A stretch of 33,942 nt of DNA from Desulfovibrio sp. (GTDB lineage: Bacteria > Desulfobacterota > Desulfovibrionia > Desulfovibrionales > Desulfovibrionaceae). Position 1 is the stretch's first letter; each line of letters opens with the position of its first letter. The stretch is from contig JAITRF010000093.1 in NCBI GenBank assembly GCA_031288535.1, positions 1 through 33,942 of the forward strand, given 5' to 3'. A program made the translations under genes and the position numbers. This document shows positions 1 through 9,356 of this stretch, one piece after another. The notes under the pieces are model-generated. The model ran no database searches. It saw nothing but the letters and a program-made list of their open reading frames with translations, and was not told where the DNA came from.

Positions 1-14
1 AATTGGGGCATGCT

Positions 15-102
15 CTTTTTACCTCGTTGGTGATAGTGGGTGTGGACAAAACTCATACTATCTGCTTGTCGTTACAAGCACAACGAGGTTTTTTCTTTTT
101 TT
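15..102 (+). terminator. Rho-independent terminator or 3' end of a structured small RNA with a predicted three-way junction
   Basis: Outer stem ACCTCGTTG (21-29) pairs with CAACGAGGT (81-89). Inner stems are GATAGT (32-37)/ACTATC (57-62) and TGCTTGT (63-69)/ACAAGCA (74-80). A T-rich tract TTTTTTCTTTTTTT follows at 89-102. Confidence 0.7.
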
Positions 103-167
103 GCGTGGTGGATCGCGGATCGCCTCTGGAGCAGAATCGCCTCAAAATTGCACTGCCCCAGACGCGT

Positions 168-1643
168 TCAGGGGCTTCGACGGGAACGCGCCGCGAAAGG
201 TTCCCGTATGCCGTAGCGGGCGGTCTTTTTCACGATTGTCGAATGATTCACGCCAAGGGCCGCCGCCGCTTCCCTATAGGACGAATATGGTTTGAGCGCC
301 TCGCTCCAGTATTCCCTCTCAAAGGCGTCCATGGCCTCGCGATACCCGGCAGGAGGAGAGGAAGACCGGCTTTGCGGCGATGCGCGCATCTTCTCCGGCA
401 GATGCCCGGGCAGGATAATCGGGCCTGTGTTTATTATGGTCAGCCGCTCAAGCAAGTTTTCCAGTTCACGCACGTTGCCGGGCCAGGCGTAGTGCTCGAA
501 CAGGGCGCAGACCTGCGGGGAGAGGGTCTTTTCCTGATGATAGGCGTCATTGAAACGGGCCAGAAAATGGTCGGCCAGCGGGATTATGTCTTCGACGCGT
601 TCGCGCAGGGCGGGAATGTGCAAGGACAAAACGTTCAGACGGTAGAAGAGATCGGCCCGAAACAAACGCTCTTCCACCATTTCTTCCAAAGGCCGGTTGG
701 TGGCGGCCATGATGCGCGCATCCACCGTTATCAGACGGTTGCCGCCCAGGCGGTAGAATTCCCTGTTCTGCACAAAGCGCAGGAGCTTGACCTGAAGCGG
801 GAGAGGCATTTCTCCCACCTCGTCAAGGAACACGCTTCCCCCGGCGGCGGCCTCAAAAAGACCGGCGCGGCCCTGCCTGCGCGCCCCGGTGAACGCCCCG
901 CCCTCGTACCCGAAAAGTTCCGCTTCCAGAAGCTGCTCCGGAATGGCCCCGCAGTTGATCTTCAGGAAAGGTTTATCACGGCGCGGGCTGTTGCGGTGCA
1001 TGAAATCCGCCGCCACCTCCTTGCCTGTCCCGGATTCCCCGGTGATGAGCACAGGCGCGCCCGTGGATGCATACTCCAGAGCCTGGGTAAACACTGATCG
1101 CATCAGGGCGCTCCGCACGGTGCGGCGTTCCTCAAGAGCCGCCCGCCGGTTCATGTTCTCCAGGATGGAAGCGTAGCGGTCCGCGCTCTCTCTGGCCTTC
1201 TGCAGTTCGGTTCTCAGGCCGTAAACCTCGGACATGTCCCGCACGTTGGTCACAATGCGGATCAGCTTTCCGTCCGCGTCAAACACGGGGTTGGCGGTGT
1301 TCAAGGTGCGCTTGGCACCGTTCTGGAATTCCTGCTCGGCCGTCACCGGGCGTTTTGTTTCCACAGCCATCTGCGTGGCCGAAGGCGTGAGAAAACCCCG
1401 CGCAGCCAAATCCTGCACCCTGTGCCCCACGACGTCGGACTCCTCCGCCCCGGTTATGTTGAGATAACCGCGGTTCACCCGCAAAAGCCTGCCCGTGCCG
1501 TCCGCCACCACCAGCCCGTCTATGGAGGATTCGAACATGGCCGCATACTCGCGGTTCATGGCGCGCAGGCTCTCCAGTTCCTCTTCCAGCTCGCGCAGCC
1601 TGGACGCGCGCGGCCGGCCTGCAACGGCCCTCTTCGTTTTCAT
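168..1643 (-). CDS. PAS domain-containing sigma-54 dependent transcriptional activator
   Basis: 491 aa. Walker A GESGTGKE, GAFTGA sigma-54 contact loop, N-terminal PAS-like region, C-terminal HTH (YREAAAALGVNHSTIVKKTARYGI). Confidence 0.93.
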   Translation of the reverse strand: MKTKRAVAGRPRASRLRELEEELESLRAMNREYAAMFESSIDGLVVADGTGRLLRVNRGYLNITGAEESDVVGHRVQDLAARGFLTPSATQMAVETKRPVTAEQEFQNGAKRTLNTANPVFDADGKLIRIVTNVRDMSEVYGLRTELQKARESADRYASILENMNRRAALEERRTVRSALMRSVFTQALEYASTGAPVLITGESGTGKEVAADFMHRNSPRRDKPFLKINCGAIPEQLLEAELFGYEGGAFTGARRQGRAGLFEAAAGGSVFLDEVGEMPLPLQVKLLRFVQNREFYRLGGNRLITVDARIMAATNRPLEEMVEERLFRADLFYRLNVLSLHIPALRERVEDIIPLADHFLARFNDAYHQEKTLSPQVCALFEHYAWPGNVRELENLLERLTIINTGPIILPGHLPEKMRASPQSRSSSPPAGYREAMDAFEREYWSEALKPYSSYREAAAALGVNHSTIVKKTARYGIREPFAARSRRSP

Positions 1644-1654
1644 CAGAAATTCCT

Positions 1655-1793
1655 CTGGAGCATTTTACGCTTGAGATCCCCGCCTGACGGAAAAGCAAGC
1701 CCGCCTGCGCCAATCCCGCGAACGGCGTTACGCTTCGCTTCACACCGTCAGAGCATTTTATGGGAAAGATACTTTCAATGAGAAAATGCTCTA
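1655..1793 (-). repeat. Dispersed intergenic repeat, copy 1 (about 139 bp)
   Basis: The reverse complement (TAGAGCATTTTCTCATTGAAAGTATCTTTCCCATAAAATGCTCTGACGGTGTGAAGCGAAGCGTAACGCCGTTCGCGGGATTGGCGCAGGCGGGC...CCGTCAGGCG...CAAGCGTAAAATGCTCCAGAG) aligns closely to 21907-22040. Confidence 0.9.
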
Positions 1794-3326
1794 AAGCCGG
1801 GTCCGATCAAGAGTCCGGCAATTTACCGCTTCCGCCAGATGCACGGTCAGTATTTCCTCCTGCTCCTCAAGATCGGCAATGGTCCTGGCGATGCGCAGAA
1901 TGCGGGTATAGGCGCGGGCGGAAAGGTGCAGACCGCGCACCGCGTCGCGCATAAAAGCTTTCCCGGAGGCGTCCAGGCGGCAGTGGCGCTCCAGTTCCCG
2001 CCCGAAGAGATCGGCATTGGTCCGGCAAAGGCCCTCGGAGAACCGCTCCTTTTGCCGTGTCCGCGCCTTTTCCACGCTTGCCCGCATCTGCGCCGAAGAT
2101 CGCCCGGCCTCCTCGCTGCTCAAATCTTCATAAGGCACGGCCGGGACCTCCACGTGCAGGTCCATGCGGTCCAACAGGGGACCGGAAAGTCTGGAGCGGT
2201 AGCGCTGAATTTCGCCTTTGCCGCAGGTGCAGGTCTTGCGATTGTCGCCGAGATGTCCGCAGGGGCAGGGATTCATGGCTCCGACCAGCATGAAGGCGGC
2301 CGGATAGGTGAGGGTCTGGGCCGCCCTGGATATGGTCACGCGGCCGCTTTCCAGAGGTTGGCGCAAGGCCTCCAGAATCGGCTTGTGGAACTCCAGAAGT
2401 TCGTCCAGAAAAAGCACGCCCCGGTGGGCCAGGGAAATTTCTCCCGGCCTCGGGACAACGCCTCCTCCGACCAGCCCGGCCTGGGAAATGGTGTGATGCG
2501 GGGCGCGAAAGGGACGCTCTTCCATAATGCCCAGCCCAGGCGGCAAGGCCCCGGCCACGCTGTAGATCTTGGTGACTTCCAGGGCTTCCTCGAAGGACAG
2601 GCCGGGGAGAATGCCGGCTATGCGTTCGGCAAGCATGGTTTTCCCGCTGCCCGGAGGTCCGATGAAGAGCAAGTTGTGGCCGCCGGAGGCGGCGATCTCC
2701 ACCGCGCGCTTCGCGTGTTCCTGGCCTTTCACATCCGCGAAATCAGAGGCGGATTCGGCCTTGAGACCAAGGGAAGGCGCCGGATCGGAAAACAGACCCG
2801 GCCTTGGGCCGCCGTTCCCGGACAAGAGGGCCACGGCCTGCCCCAAGCTCTCCACGGCATACACGTCAAGGTCCCGGACCACCGCCGCCTCGCGCGCGTT
2901 GCCCACAGGGACCAGAAACCCCCGCGCCCCGGAATTCCTGGCCAGAATGGCCAAAGGCAGCACTCCGGCCACCGGCTTCACCTCTCCTGTCAGGGAGAGC
3001 TCCCCGGCCATGAAATACCCCTCCGCCGCGTTTTCCTGAAGATGTCCGGCGGCGGCGAGCAGACCGACGGCCAGGGGCAGATCGTAAGACGAGCCGCCCT
3101 TTTTGCGGTCGGCCGGGGCCAGATTCACGGTGATGCGCGCTGGAGGCAGGCGGAAATTCATGTTGCGCAGGGCGGCGAAAACGCGATCCCGCGCCTCGCG
3201 CACCGCGCCTTCGGCCAGCCCGACCATGGTGAATGCGGGCAAACCGGCGCGGGTCAGGTCCACCTCCAGATCAACGCGGAAGGCGTCCACTCCGTGCAAA
3301 GCGCCGCAGGCGACGCGGGTGATCAT
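1791..3326 (-). CDS. comM: YifB/ComM family Mg chelatase-like AAA ATPase
   Basis: 511 aa. N-terminal VDLTRAGLPAFTMVGLAEGAVREARDRVFAALRN, Walker A GPPGSGKTMLAERIAGILPGL, C-terminal SARAYTRILRIARTIADLE. Confidence 0.93.
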   Translation of the reverse strand: MITRVACGALHGVDAFRVDLEVDLTRAGLPAFTMVGLAEGAVREARDRVFAALRNMNFRLPPARITVNLAPADRKKGGSSYDLPLAVGLLAAAGHLQENAAEGYFMAGELSLTGEVKPVAGVLPLAILARNSGARGFLVPVGNAREAAVVRDLDVYAVESLGQAVALLSGNGGPRPGLFSDPAPSLGLKAESASDFADVKGQEHAKRAVEIAASGGHNLLFIGPPGSGKTMLAERIAGILPGLSFEEALEVTKIYSVAGALPPGLGIMEERPFRAPHHTISQAGLVGGGVVPRPGEISLAHRGVLFLDELLEFHKPILEALRQPLESGRVTISRAAQTLTYPAAFMLVGAMNPCPCGHLGDNRKTCTCGKGEIQRYRSRLSGPLLDRMDLHVEVPAVPYEDLSSEEAGRSSAQMRASVEKARTRQKERFSEGLCRTNADLFGRELERHCRLDASGKAFMRDAVRGLHLSARAYTRILRIARTIADLEEQEEILTVHLAEAVNCRTLDRTRL

Positions 3327-3419
3327 GCGGTGGAGACTCCTTGTTCCATTGCCGATGCAAAATCAGGCGGCGTATCGGTTCGAATTTTTGTGGCTATGCC
3401 CCAAACCTTATCGGTCATC

Positions 3420-4187
3420 TCAAATAAGCAGCGATTTCGACAGTCGGCCATCACTCGCAGGCACCGCCGAAAACAACGGCAACTGGCGCTTGCAGGATTG
3501 CAGGCGCCTTTCAGCGGCATTATAATATTTTTCTTCCAATTCAATCCCGATAAAGCGACGGCCGTTCTCCAGAGCGGCCACGCCGGTTGAGCCCACGCCC
3601 ATAAAAGGATCCAGGATTACATCACCTTCGTTCGTCGCCAATTTCAGTAAATGCGAAAGTAACCTAACAGGTTTTTGTGTTGGATGAACAGGCTCTTTCA
3701 AGCGCTCAGGGTGCATGCAAATCGGCGACTCATAAAAATTATGCATTTCATTTTGTTTGCCGAAATTCCATGTATGCCCTTTATTCCACATACATACAAC
3801 AAGTTCACAGCTATTTAAAAATCCAGCTTTCCTGAATTTTGGCACAGGATTTGATTTATGCCATACAAAAAACTGAAAGGTATCAAAAATTGGATCAAAT
3901 ATTTCATGCCATTTTCCAAGTAAATTATAACTGCAAAATACCATTATATTACCTGTTGGTTTAATGATACGTGTAAATGCATCTTTTAAATCAGCAGGAT
4001 TAAAATTTACATTATCCCATTCGGCAACATCATTATTGATATCCTTCCTCCAGTCAAATTTCATGTTTCCAGTTGAATAGTGACCAAGATTATATGGAGG
4101 ATCCGTTAAAATCATATCAATGCTATGATCTTTTACCTCTTGTAATTTAATAAAAGCATCAGCATTATATATAGAATACTCAGCCAT
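3420..4187 (-). CDS. Type II DNA methyltransferase (N4-cytosine/N6-adenine, beta-class motif order)
   Basis: 255 aa. DPPY motif near the N-terminus and DPFMGVGSTGVAALENGRRFIGIELEEKYY near the C-terminus. Gene is AT-rich and lies 3 bp downstream of the nuclease gene. Confidence 0.9.
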   Translation of the reverse strand: MAEYSIYNADAFIKLQEVKDHSIDMILTDPPYNLGHYSTGNMKFDWRKDINNDVAEWDNVNFNPADLKDAFTRIIKPTGNIMVFCSYNLLGKWHEIFDPIFDTFQFFVWHKSNPVPKFRKAGFLNSCELVVCMWNKGHTWNFGKQNEMHNFYESPICMHPERLKEPVHPTQKPVRLLSHLLKLATNEGDVILDPFMGVGSTGVAALENGRRFIGIELEEKYYNAAERRLQSCKRQLPLFSAVPASDGRLSKSLLI

Positions 4188-4190
4188 ATT

Positions 4191-4991
4191 TCATCCTAAA
4201 TATACCTTTTTGATATTAGCCAGGGAATTTATGATCAAATGTGAATTTTTCTTGTATTCATCTAAAATAATATGGTATCCATTTTTTGATTTACAAATGA
4301 AATTCCAAAAATTATTCCCTATAAGTAACTCGTCATCGGCAAAAAATTGCCTTACTCTTTCTTGTTTCCATGGTTTATCTTCACCAAATCTGTTATATGC
4401 TGTAGCAAAATAGATAATTATTTGTTCATCTTTATCTATTGTATTTGATAAAATGGCATACTGTTCAAGTATTGCTTCTTTTTCAGAACGAGCTTTTTTA
4501 TTATCAAGATCGCCGCCAATTTTTAATTCAATAAGATAGTGTCTACCTGATTTGACATCAATCAAATAATAGTCACTATCGTGGCGCTTATCGGCTGATT
4601 CGGAACTCTGAATTTCACGAAGTAAAAAATAATCCTTAACTTCAGGTCTTCTTCTATGACTTTTGTAATCCTCAAGCAATTCCGCAATGACCTGTGTTTG
4701 TCTGGTATATAACGGTCCTTCAACATTATGCCTGACTGTATAAAACAGTTCGGCAATATTCACCGCAAGTTTTTCCAGCATATTTCCGAGAGAACTGTCC
4801 AGCGAACGCACCAGAGCGGTATAATACTGTATCTCCGGCCCAAGAGCGGCTATGAAAACATTATGTATTTTCATATTGATCGTGCCATCGGGAATATCTT
4901 TTTCCGCAATATGCCTGGCTTCGAATCCTTCCGCATAGCCTTCGATAGCGGTTTTGACGATCGCCCGGACGGCTTTCTCATTAGCGATCAT
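4191..4991 (-). CDS. Type II restriction endonuclease, probably TdeIII-like
   Basis: 266 aa. PD-(D/E)xK-like YYLIDVKSGRHYLIELKIGGDLDNKKARSEKEAILEQYAIL, paired with the DNA methyltransferase. The family is assigned from remembered motif similarity only. Confidence 0.75.
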   Translation of the reverse strand: MIANEKAVRAIVKTAIEGYAEGFEARHIAEKDIPDGTINMKIHNVFIAALGPEIQYYTALVRSLDSSLGNMLEKLAVNIAELFYTVRHNVEGPLYTRQTQVIAELLEDYKSHRRRPEVKDYFLLREIQSSESADKRHDSDYYLIDVKSGRHYLIELKIGGDLDNKKARSEKEAILEQYAILSNTIDKDEQIIIYFATAYNRFGEDKPWKQERVRQFFADDELLIGNNFWNFICKSKNGYHIILDEYKKNSHLIINSLANIKKVYLG

Positions 4992-5116
4992 ATCTCAGCC
5001 CTGAACAGCATTTTTTGTGTTGGCTTTCCACAACTTGCTGCAAAATTACTTCGTGAGTGATTTTGCCTGGAGCATTCCAAATTTCCATGTGGGAATCTGT
5101 ATTTTCACGCCGGCCT

Positions 5117-5905
5117 TTATCGCAGGACCAGCCGTCCCTGTTCGGGGACATGGTCATGAAGCTCAAGACCCAGGCGGCGGGAAAGGTTTTCTTCAATGCG
5201 CACGCCCTGCATGTGGGCGGCCTGGATGCGCCCGCGCGCCGCCTCGTTGACCCCGTAGCGTTCGAGCAAATCCGCATGGCGGTCTTCGAGGCTCACGAAG
5301 CCGTCGTGCAAAGTACGCTTGTCCGCGTAAATCACGGCCGCAATCATGAAATGCGCCTCGTCGCACTTTTCCGGGAAAGGCCAGAAGACGTGAAAAAGCA
5401 CCGCCCTGGCTATGGGGGCGTTGCGCGTTTCGCGCATCACCCAGGCCGCGCCCAGCTGGGCGTGGTTCCCGCCTCGGCTGATGCTCCAGGCCTTGCCGAG
5501 GTCGTGCAGCAGTCCGGCCGCCCGCACCGCCTCCACGTTGACCTTCATCCCCAAAACCACGGCGCGCCTGACGAGAGCCTCGGCCATTTCCGCCACCCTT
5601 GCGCTGTGGTCGCGGATGTGCTCCGGCATGGAGTAGCGCTCCCAAAGCGCTTTGCAATCCTCATCCCCGGGGATGAGCACCAGCCCCGGATTGACGCGCG
5701 CGGCGCGGGCCAGAGGAAGAAACGCGTCGTTCGCCCCCTGAACCAGGGAAAGGGGAGACAGGTGCTTTTCCGGATCGAACAGAACCATGTCCGCTTCCGG
5801 AAAATAAAGGTCCGGCAGATCCGGCGGGGCATCCGGCAAACGATCCGCCCGCGCGGCGCCGGGTTCCCCCTGCGCCGCGCGCGGCTCTCCATATAAAGGT
5901 TTCAA
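5117..5905 (-). CDS. HD domain-containing phosphohydrolase
   Basis: 262 aa. IRDHSARVAEMAEAL ... AGLLHDLGKAWS ... HAQLGAAWVM ... IYADKRT pattern typical of HD phosphohydrolases. Confidence 0.85.
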   Translation of the reverse strand: MKPLYGEPRAAQGEPGAARADRLPDAPPDLPDLYFPEADMVLFDPEKHLSPLSLVQGANDAFLPLARAARVNPGLVLIPGDEDCKALWERYSMPEHIRDHSARVAEMAEALVRRAVVLGMKVNVEAVRAAGLLHDLGKAWSISRGGNHAQLGAAWVMRETRNAPIARAVLFHVFWPFPEKCDEAHFMIAAVIYADKRTLHDGFVSLEDRHADLLERYGVNEAARGRIQAAHMQGVRIEENLSRRLGLELHDHVPEQGRLVLR

Positions 5906-5917
5906 GACCTACCAGCT

Positions 5918-6871
5918 TCAGGGCAGTTTAATGCCCTTTTCCTTGTAGAACTTCACCGCTCCGGGATGCAGGGGAACCGTCAGGCCGCTCAGGGCCTTGT
6001 CCAGGGATATTTCCTTGGCCTTGGCGTGCGAGGCCTGCACATCGGACAGGTTGTCGAAGATGCCTTTCAGAAATTCATAAACCACTTTTTCCGAAACCTT
6101 GTCGTGGGCCACTATGATCGCCATGACCGCGGGCGTTGCGGCGTCCTTGTCCACACCCCGGTAAGTCCCGGCAGGGATCTTGTCGGGCACGAAATAGGGG
6201 TAAATCTTGTGCAGGTTGTCCAAAAAGGCGCTGTCCATGGAAACCAGGGTGATGTCCTTGGTCGTGGCGATGTCCATTATGGCCGGAGAAGGATAGCCGG
6301 TGGTCAGAAAGGCAGCGTCGATCTGGTTGTCTTTGAAACGGTTGGCGGTGGAGGCGAAGTCCATGCGCTGGGCATCGCCCAAGTCCTTGTAGGTCATGCC
6401 GGCGGCCTGCAGAACGCCTCTGACGTTGGCCTCCACCCCTGAACCGGGGGCGCCGACGCTTACCCTTTTCCCGCGCAGATCGGCCAGCTTGGTGATGTTG
6501 CTGGCCTTGGAAACCACCAGGTGCACGTGTTCGGGGTAAAGGGCCAGAACCGCGCGCAGGTTCTTCACCGGCGCATTTTCGAACATGTTCTGCCCGTTGT
6601 ACGCCCAGAAGGTGACGTCGTTCTGCACTATGGCGGTTTCAATCTCCCCTTTGCCGACGAGATTGATGTTGGCCACAGAGGCGTTGCTGGTTTCGGCCGT
6701 GGCCTGGACCACGCCGCCTTTGCTCACGGCGTTGGCTATGGCCCCGCCGATGGGGAAATAGGTGCCCGCCGTGCCGCCGGTGGCCAGGGACAGCCTTTCA
6801 GCGGCCAGCGCTCCCGGGGTCAGGCACAGAAGCGAAAAGGCCAGCGCAAGAAAACCGATCCTCAATTTCAT
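5918..6871 (-). CDS. TAXI family TRAP transporter solute-binding subunit
   Basis: 317 aa. Signal peptide followed by LSLATGGTAGTYFPIGGAIANAVSKGG, typical of TAXI proteins. ATGA overlap with the upstream permease. Confidence 0.93.
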   Translation of the reverse strand: MKLRIGFLALAFSLLCLTPGALAAERLSLATGGTAGTYFPIGGAIANAVSKGGVVQATAETSNASVANINLVGKGEIETAIVQNDVTFWAYNGQNMFENAPVKNLRAVLALYPEHVHLVVSKASNITKLADLRGKRVSVGAPGSGVEANVRGVLQAAGMTYKDLGDAQRMDFASTANRFKDNQIDAAFLTTGYPSPAIMDIATTKDITLVSMDSAFLDNLHKIYPYFVPDKIPAGTYRGVDKDAATPAVMAIIVAHDKVSEKVVYEFLKGIFDNLSDVQASHAKAKEISLDKALSGLTVPLHPGAVKFYKEKGIKLP

Positions 6872-8868
6872 AACACATCTTCTCCTGTCTTGATGTTTAC
6901 GGAGTTTTTCGCCTTCCTTCCCTGAACGAAAAGGATCAGCGCCAAAATAGCCAGTCCCATGATATCCGTTCCCGTGCCGGGGTCAAGCAGCCCCACGGCG
7001 CCGATCAGGGCCAAAATACGCAACGGCCAGGCCAAGGTGGTCTTGAAGTAGCCCACCGTGCTCATGGCGAGCAAAAACACCCCGAGCAAGGCCGTCAGCA
7101 CGGCCTGCACCATGGGCAGAGGCGAGACGTCGATAAAAAGAAGCATGGGATTGAACACATAGATATAGGGTACGATAAATCCCGCCAAAGCGAGCTTGAA
7201 GGAAGTCACCCCCGTCCGCATCGGGTCCGCCCCGGCTATGCCCGCCCCGGCATAGGCCGCCAGGGCCACGGGCGGGGTCAGGTCCGCGGCTATGCCGAAA
7301 TAGAACACGAACATATAGGCCGCCATGGGCGGGACCCCAAGTTGCAGGAGGGCCGGAGCGGCCATGGTGCTGGTCACGATGAAGTTGGCCGTGGTCGGCA
7401 GTCCCATGCCCAGCAGTATGCTGGCCATCATGGTCATGAGCATGGTGGGCAGCAGCATGCCGTGGGCCAGAGTGACTATGCCGTTGGCAATGCGCAGGGC
7501 GAGGCCGGTGAGGGTGCCCGCTCCGATAATCATGCCCACGCAGGCGCAGGCGCAGGCCACGGCAAGCGACGAACGCGCCCCGGCCTCAAAGGCCTCGATC
7601 AGCTTTTTCGGGGTCAGGCGGGTTTCCTTGTTCAGCCAGGACAGGGCGATGCAGATCAGAATGCCGTAAAAGGCGGCTTTCAGCGGCGTATAGCCCGCCA
7701 GCAGCAGATAAATGATCGCGGCCAGGGGCAGAAGGAGAAAACCCTTGGCGCGCAAGAGAAGCCATACGTTGGGCAGGCGTTCGCGCGGCAGCCCGGTCAG
7801 GCCCAGGCGCTTGGCTTCGAAATGCACCTGGATCATAACCGCGGAAAAGTACAGAAGGGCGGGGATGATCGCGGCAATGACCACCTCGTTGTAGGGAACG
7901 CCCAAAAACTGGGCCATGATGAAAGCCCCGGCCCCCATGACCGGCGGCATGATCTGTCCGCCTGTGGAAGCAACCGCCTCGACGGCCCCCGCAAAATAAG
8001 GCCGATAGCCCACGCTCTTCATCAGGGGGATGGTGAACATGCCGGTGGTGCAGACATTGGCCACCGAAGAGCCGGAAACAGTGCCCATCAGTCCGGAGGC
8101 GACGACGGCCACCTTGGCCGGACCTCCGGAAGACCAGCCGGCCAGGGCCAGGGAGAGATCGATGATGAACCGGCCTATGCCGGTCTTTTCCAGCACCGAA
8201 CCGAAAAGGATGAACATGAACACATAAGTGGAGGACACTTCGAGCGGAGTGCCGAAAATGCCCTCCCCGCCCAGGTACATGTGGTTGATAATGCGTGTTA
8301 CGGAAAAACCCCGGTGTCCGCCCATGGAATCCGGGAGATAGACCCCGAAATGACAGTAGAGAAGGGCCAGTATGGCAAGACAGGAAAGCACCGGATTGGA
8401 TATGCGCCGCGTGGCCTCCAGAAGCAGCACGATCAACAGGAAACCGGCCAGCAGGTCCATATCCGTGGGCAGGCCGGAGCGGTAGCTCAGCTCCTCGAAG
8501 TTGACCACCAGGTAAAGGGTTGCCGCCGCGGCGAGGCCCGCCAGAATAAAATCGTAGAAAGGCAGCCTGTGATGCTTTTCTCCCATGTGGTGTTTGGCGG
8601 GATAGAGCAGAAAGGTAAGGCAGAGGGCAAAGGCGAGGTGTACGGCGCCCTGGGTCTGGGCGTTGAGCAGCCCGAAGCCAGCGGTGTACATGTGAAAGCA
8701 GGACATGGAAGCCGCCAGAGCCGTCACCAGCAGGGCCTTGGGTCCGCTCAGGATGCGAAAGCGCGATTCCGTGTCATACTTGCGCATCAGCTTGTCAAAA
8801 TCTATGCCGCCGGGATCGGAATGATCAGGCACGCTTTGTCCGCCCGCCCCTGCTTTTTCTTCCGTCAT
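6868..8868 (-). CDS. TRAP transporter fused permease subunit (DctQ-DctM fusion)
   Basis: 666 aa, polytopic. GSSVANVCTTGMFTIPLMKSVGYRPYFAGAVEAVASTGGQIMPPVMGAGAFIMA is characteristic of the TRAP 4TM/12TM fusion family. Confidence 0.93.
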   Translation of the reverse strand: MTEEKAGAGGQSVPDHSDPGGIDFDKLMRKYDTESRFRILSGPKALLVTALAASMSCFHMYTAGFGLLNAQTQGAVHLAFALCLTFLLYPAKHHMGEKHHRLPFYDFILAGLAAAATLYLVVNFEELSYRSGLPTDMDLLAGFLLIVLLLEATRRISNPVLSCLAILALLYCHFGVYLPDSMGGHRGFSVTRIINHMYLGGEGIFGTPLEVSSTYVFMFILFGSVLEKTGIGRFIIDLSLALAGWSSGGPAKVAVVASGLMGTVSGSSVANVCTTGMFTIPLMKSVGYRPYFAGAVEAVASTGGQIMPPVMGAGAFIMAQFLGVPYNEVVIAAIIPALLYFSAVMIQVHFEAKRLGLTGLPRERLPNVWLLLRAKGFLLLPLAAIIYLLLAGYTPLKAAFYGILICIALSWLNKETRLTPKKLIEAFEAGARSSLAVACACACVGMIIGAGTLTGLALRIANGIVTLAHGMLLPTMLMTMMASILLGMGLPTTANFIVTSTMAAPALLQLGVPPMAAYMFVFYFGIAADLTPPVALAAYAGAGIAGADPMRTGVTSFKLALAGFIVPYIYVFNPMLLFIDVSPLPMVQAVLTALLGVFLLAMSTVGYFKTTLAWPLRILALIGAVGLLDPGTGTDIMGLAILALILFVQGRKAKNSVNIKTGEDVL

Positions 8869-9356
8869 AATTTCCTCCGGGTAAGCCGAGCCGTTCCGAA
8901 GACACGGCGTTCAGCGGAAAAATAAAGGCGCCGGCCGGCAAAGGCCTCGTAAAGCGCTTCCCACTCTCCACCGCCGATACGCAGGCAATTTCGTCCCAAA
9001 ACCGCGTCGCCCACGCGCAGAACCAACTCCCCGAGCGCCGGCAGCCGGCCTTCAAAGACCAGCCAGGGACCTTCCAGGTAAAAGCGCGTCCTTTCCGGGA
9101 GCACGGTCGGCAAACCCGCGTTCTGGGATTGGACCTTGCCCCGCCATTGCCGCACCAACCCGTCCCTGACCACATAAACGTCCTCGACCGGACTTAGCTG
9201 GACGGAATGCAGATAGCGCGTCGCAAAGACGCGCCCGAGCGGCATAAGTTCTTCTCTTGCGATCCCGGCCTCGCCGGTCCTGACGACAAGGACGTCCACC
9301 GGCCAAAGCCAGAGGGCCGCAAGGCCCAGGAGCAAAAGCGCGGCATGGCGCGTCAT
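8865..9356 (-). CDS. DUF1850 domain-containing protein (TAXI-TRAP associated)
   Basis: 163 aa. R(Y)[15 protein letters not shown] motif. Positioned directly upstream of the TRAP permease with ATGA overlaps on both sides. Confidence 0.8.
   Translation of the reverse strand: MTRHAALLLLGLAALWLWPVDVLVVRTGEAGIAREELMPLGRVFATRYLHSVQLSPVEDVYVVRDGLVRQWRGKVQSQNAGLPTVLPERTRFYLEGPWLVFEGRLPALGELVLRVGDAVLGRNCLRIGGGEWEALYEAFAGRRLYFSAERRVFGTARLTRRKL

Noticed and set aside
3-1097. 364-aa plus-strand ORF
   Set aside because: It is antisense to the sigma-54 activator and overlaps the structured terminator.
1279-1743. 154-aa minus-strand ORF beginning MKRSVTPFAGLAQAG, similar to the start of ORF 21957..22229
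   Set aside because: The shared peptide comes from the intergenic nucleotide repeat. One ORF runs out of frame through the sigma-54 activator, so it is not a protein family.
1839-3590. 583-aa plus-strand ORF
   Set aside because: It is antisense to the comM-like gene and shows no recognisable domain.
7342-8925. 527-aa plus-strand ORF
   Set aside because: It is antisense to the TRAP permease. The His/Gly/Gln-rich product is typical of reverse-frame artefacts.
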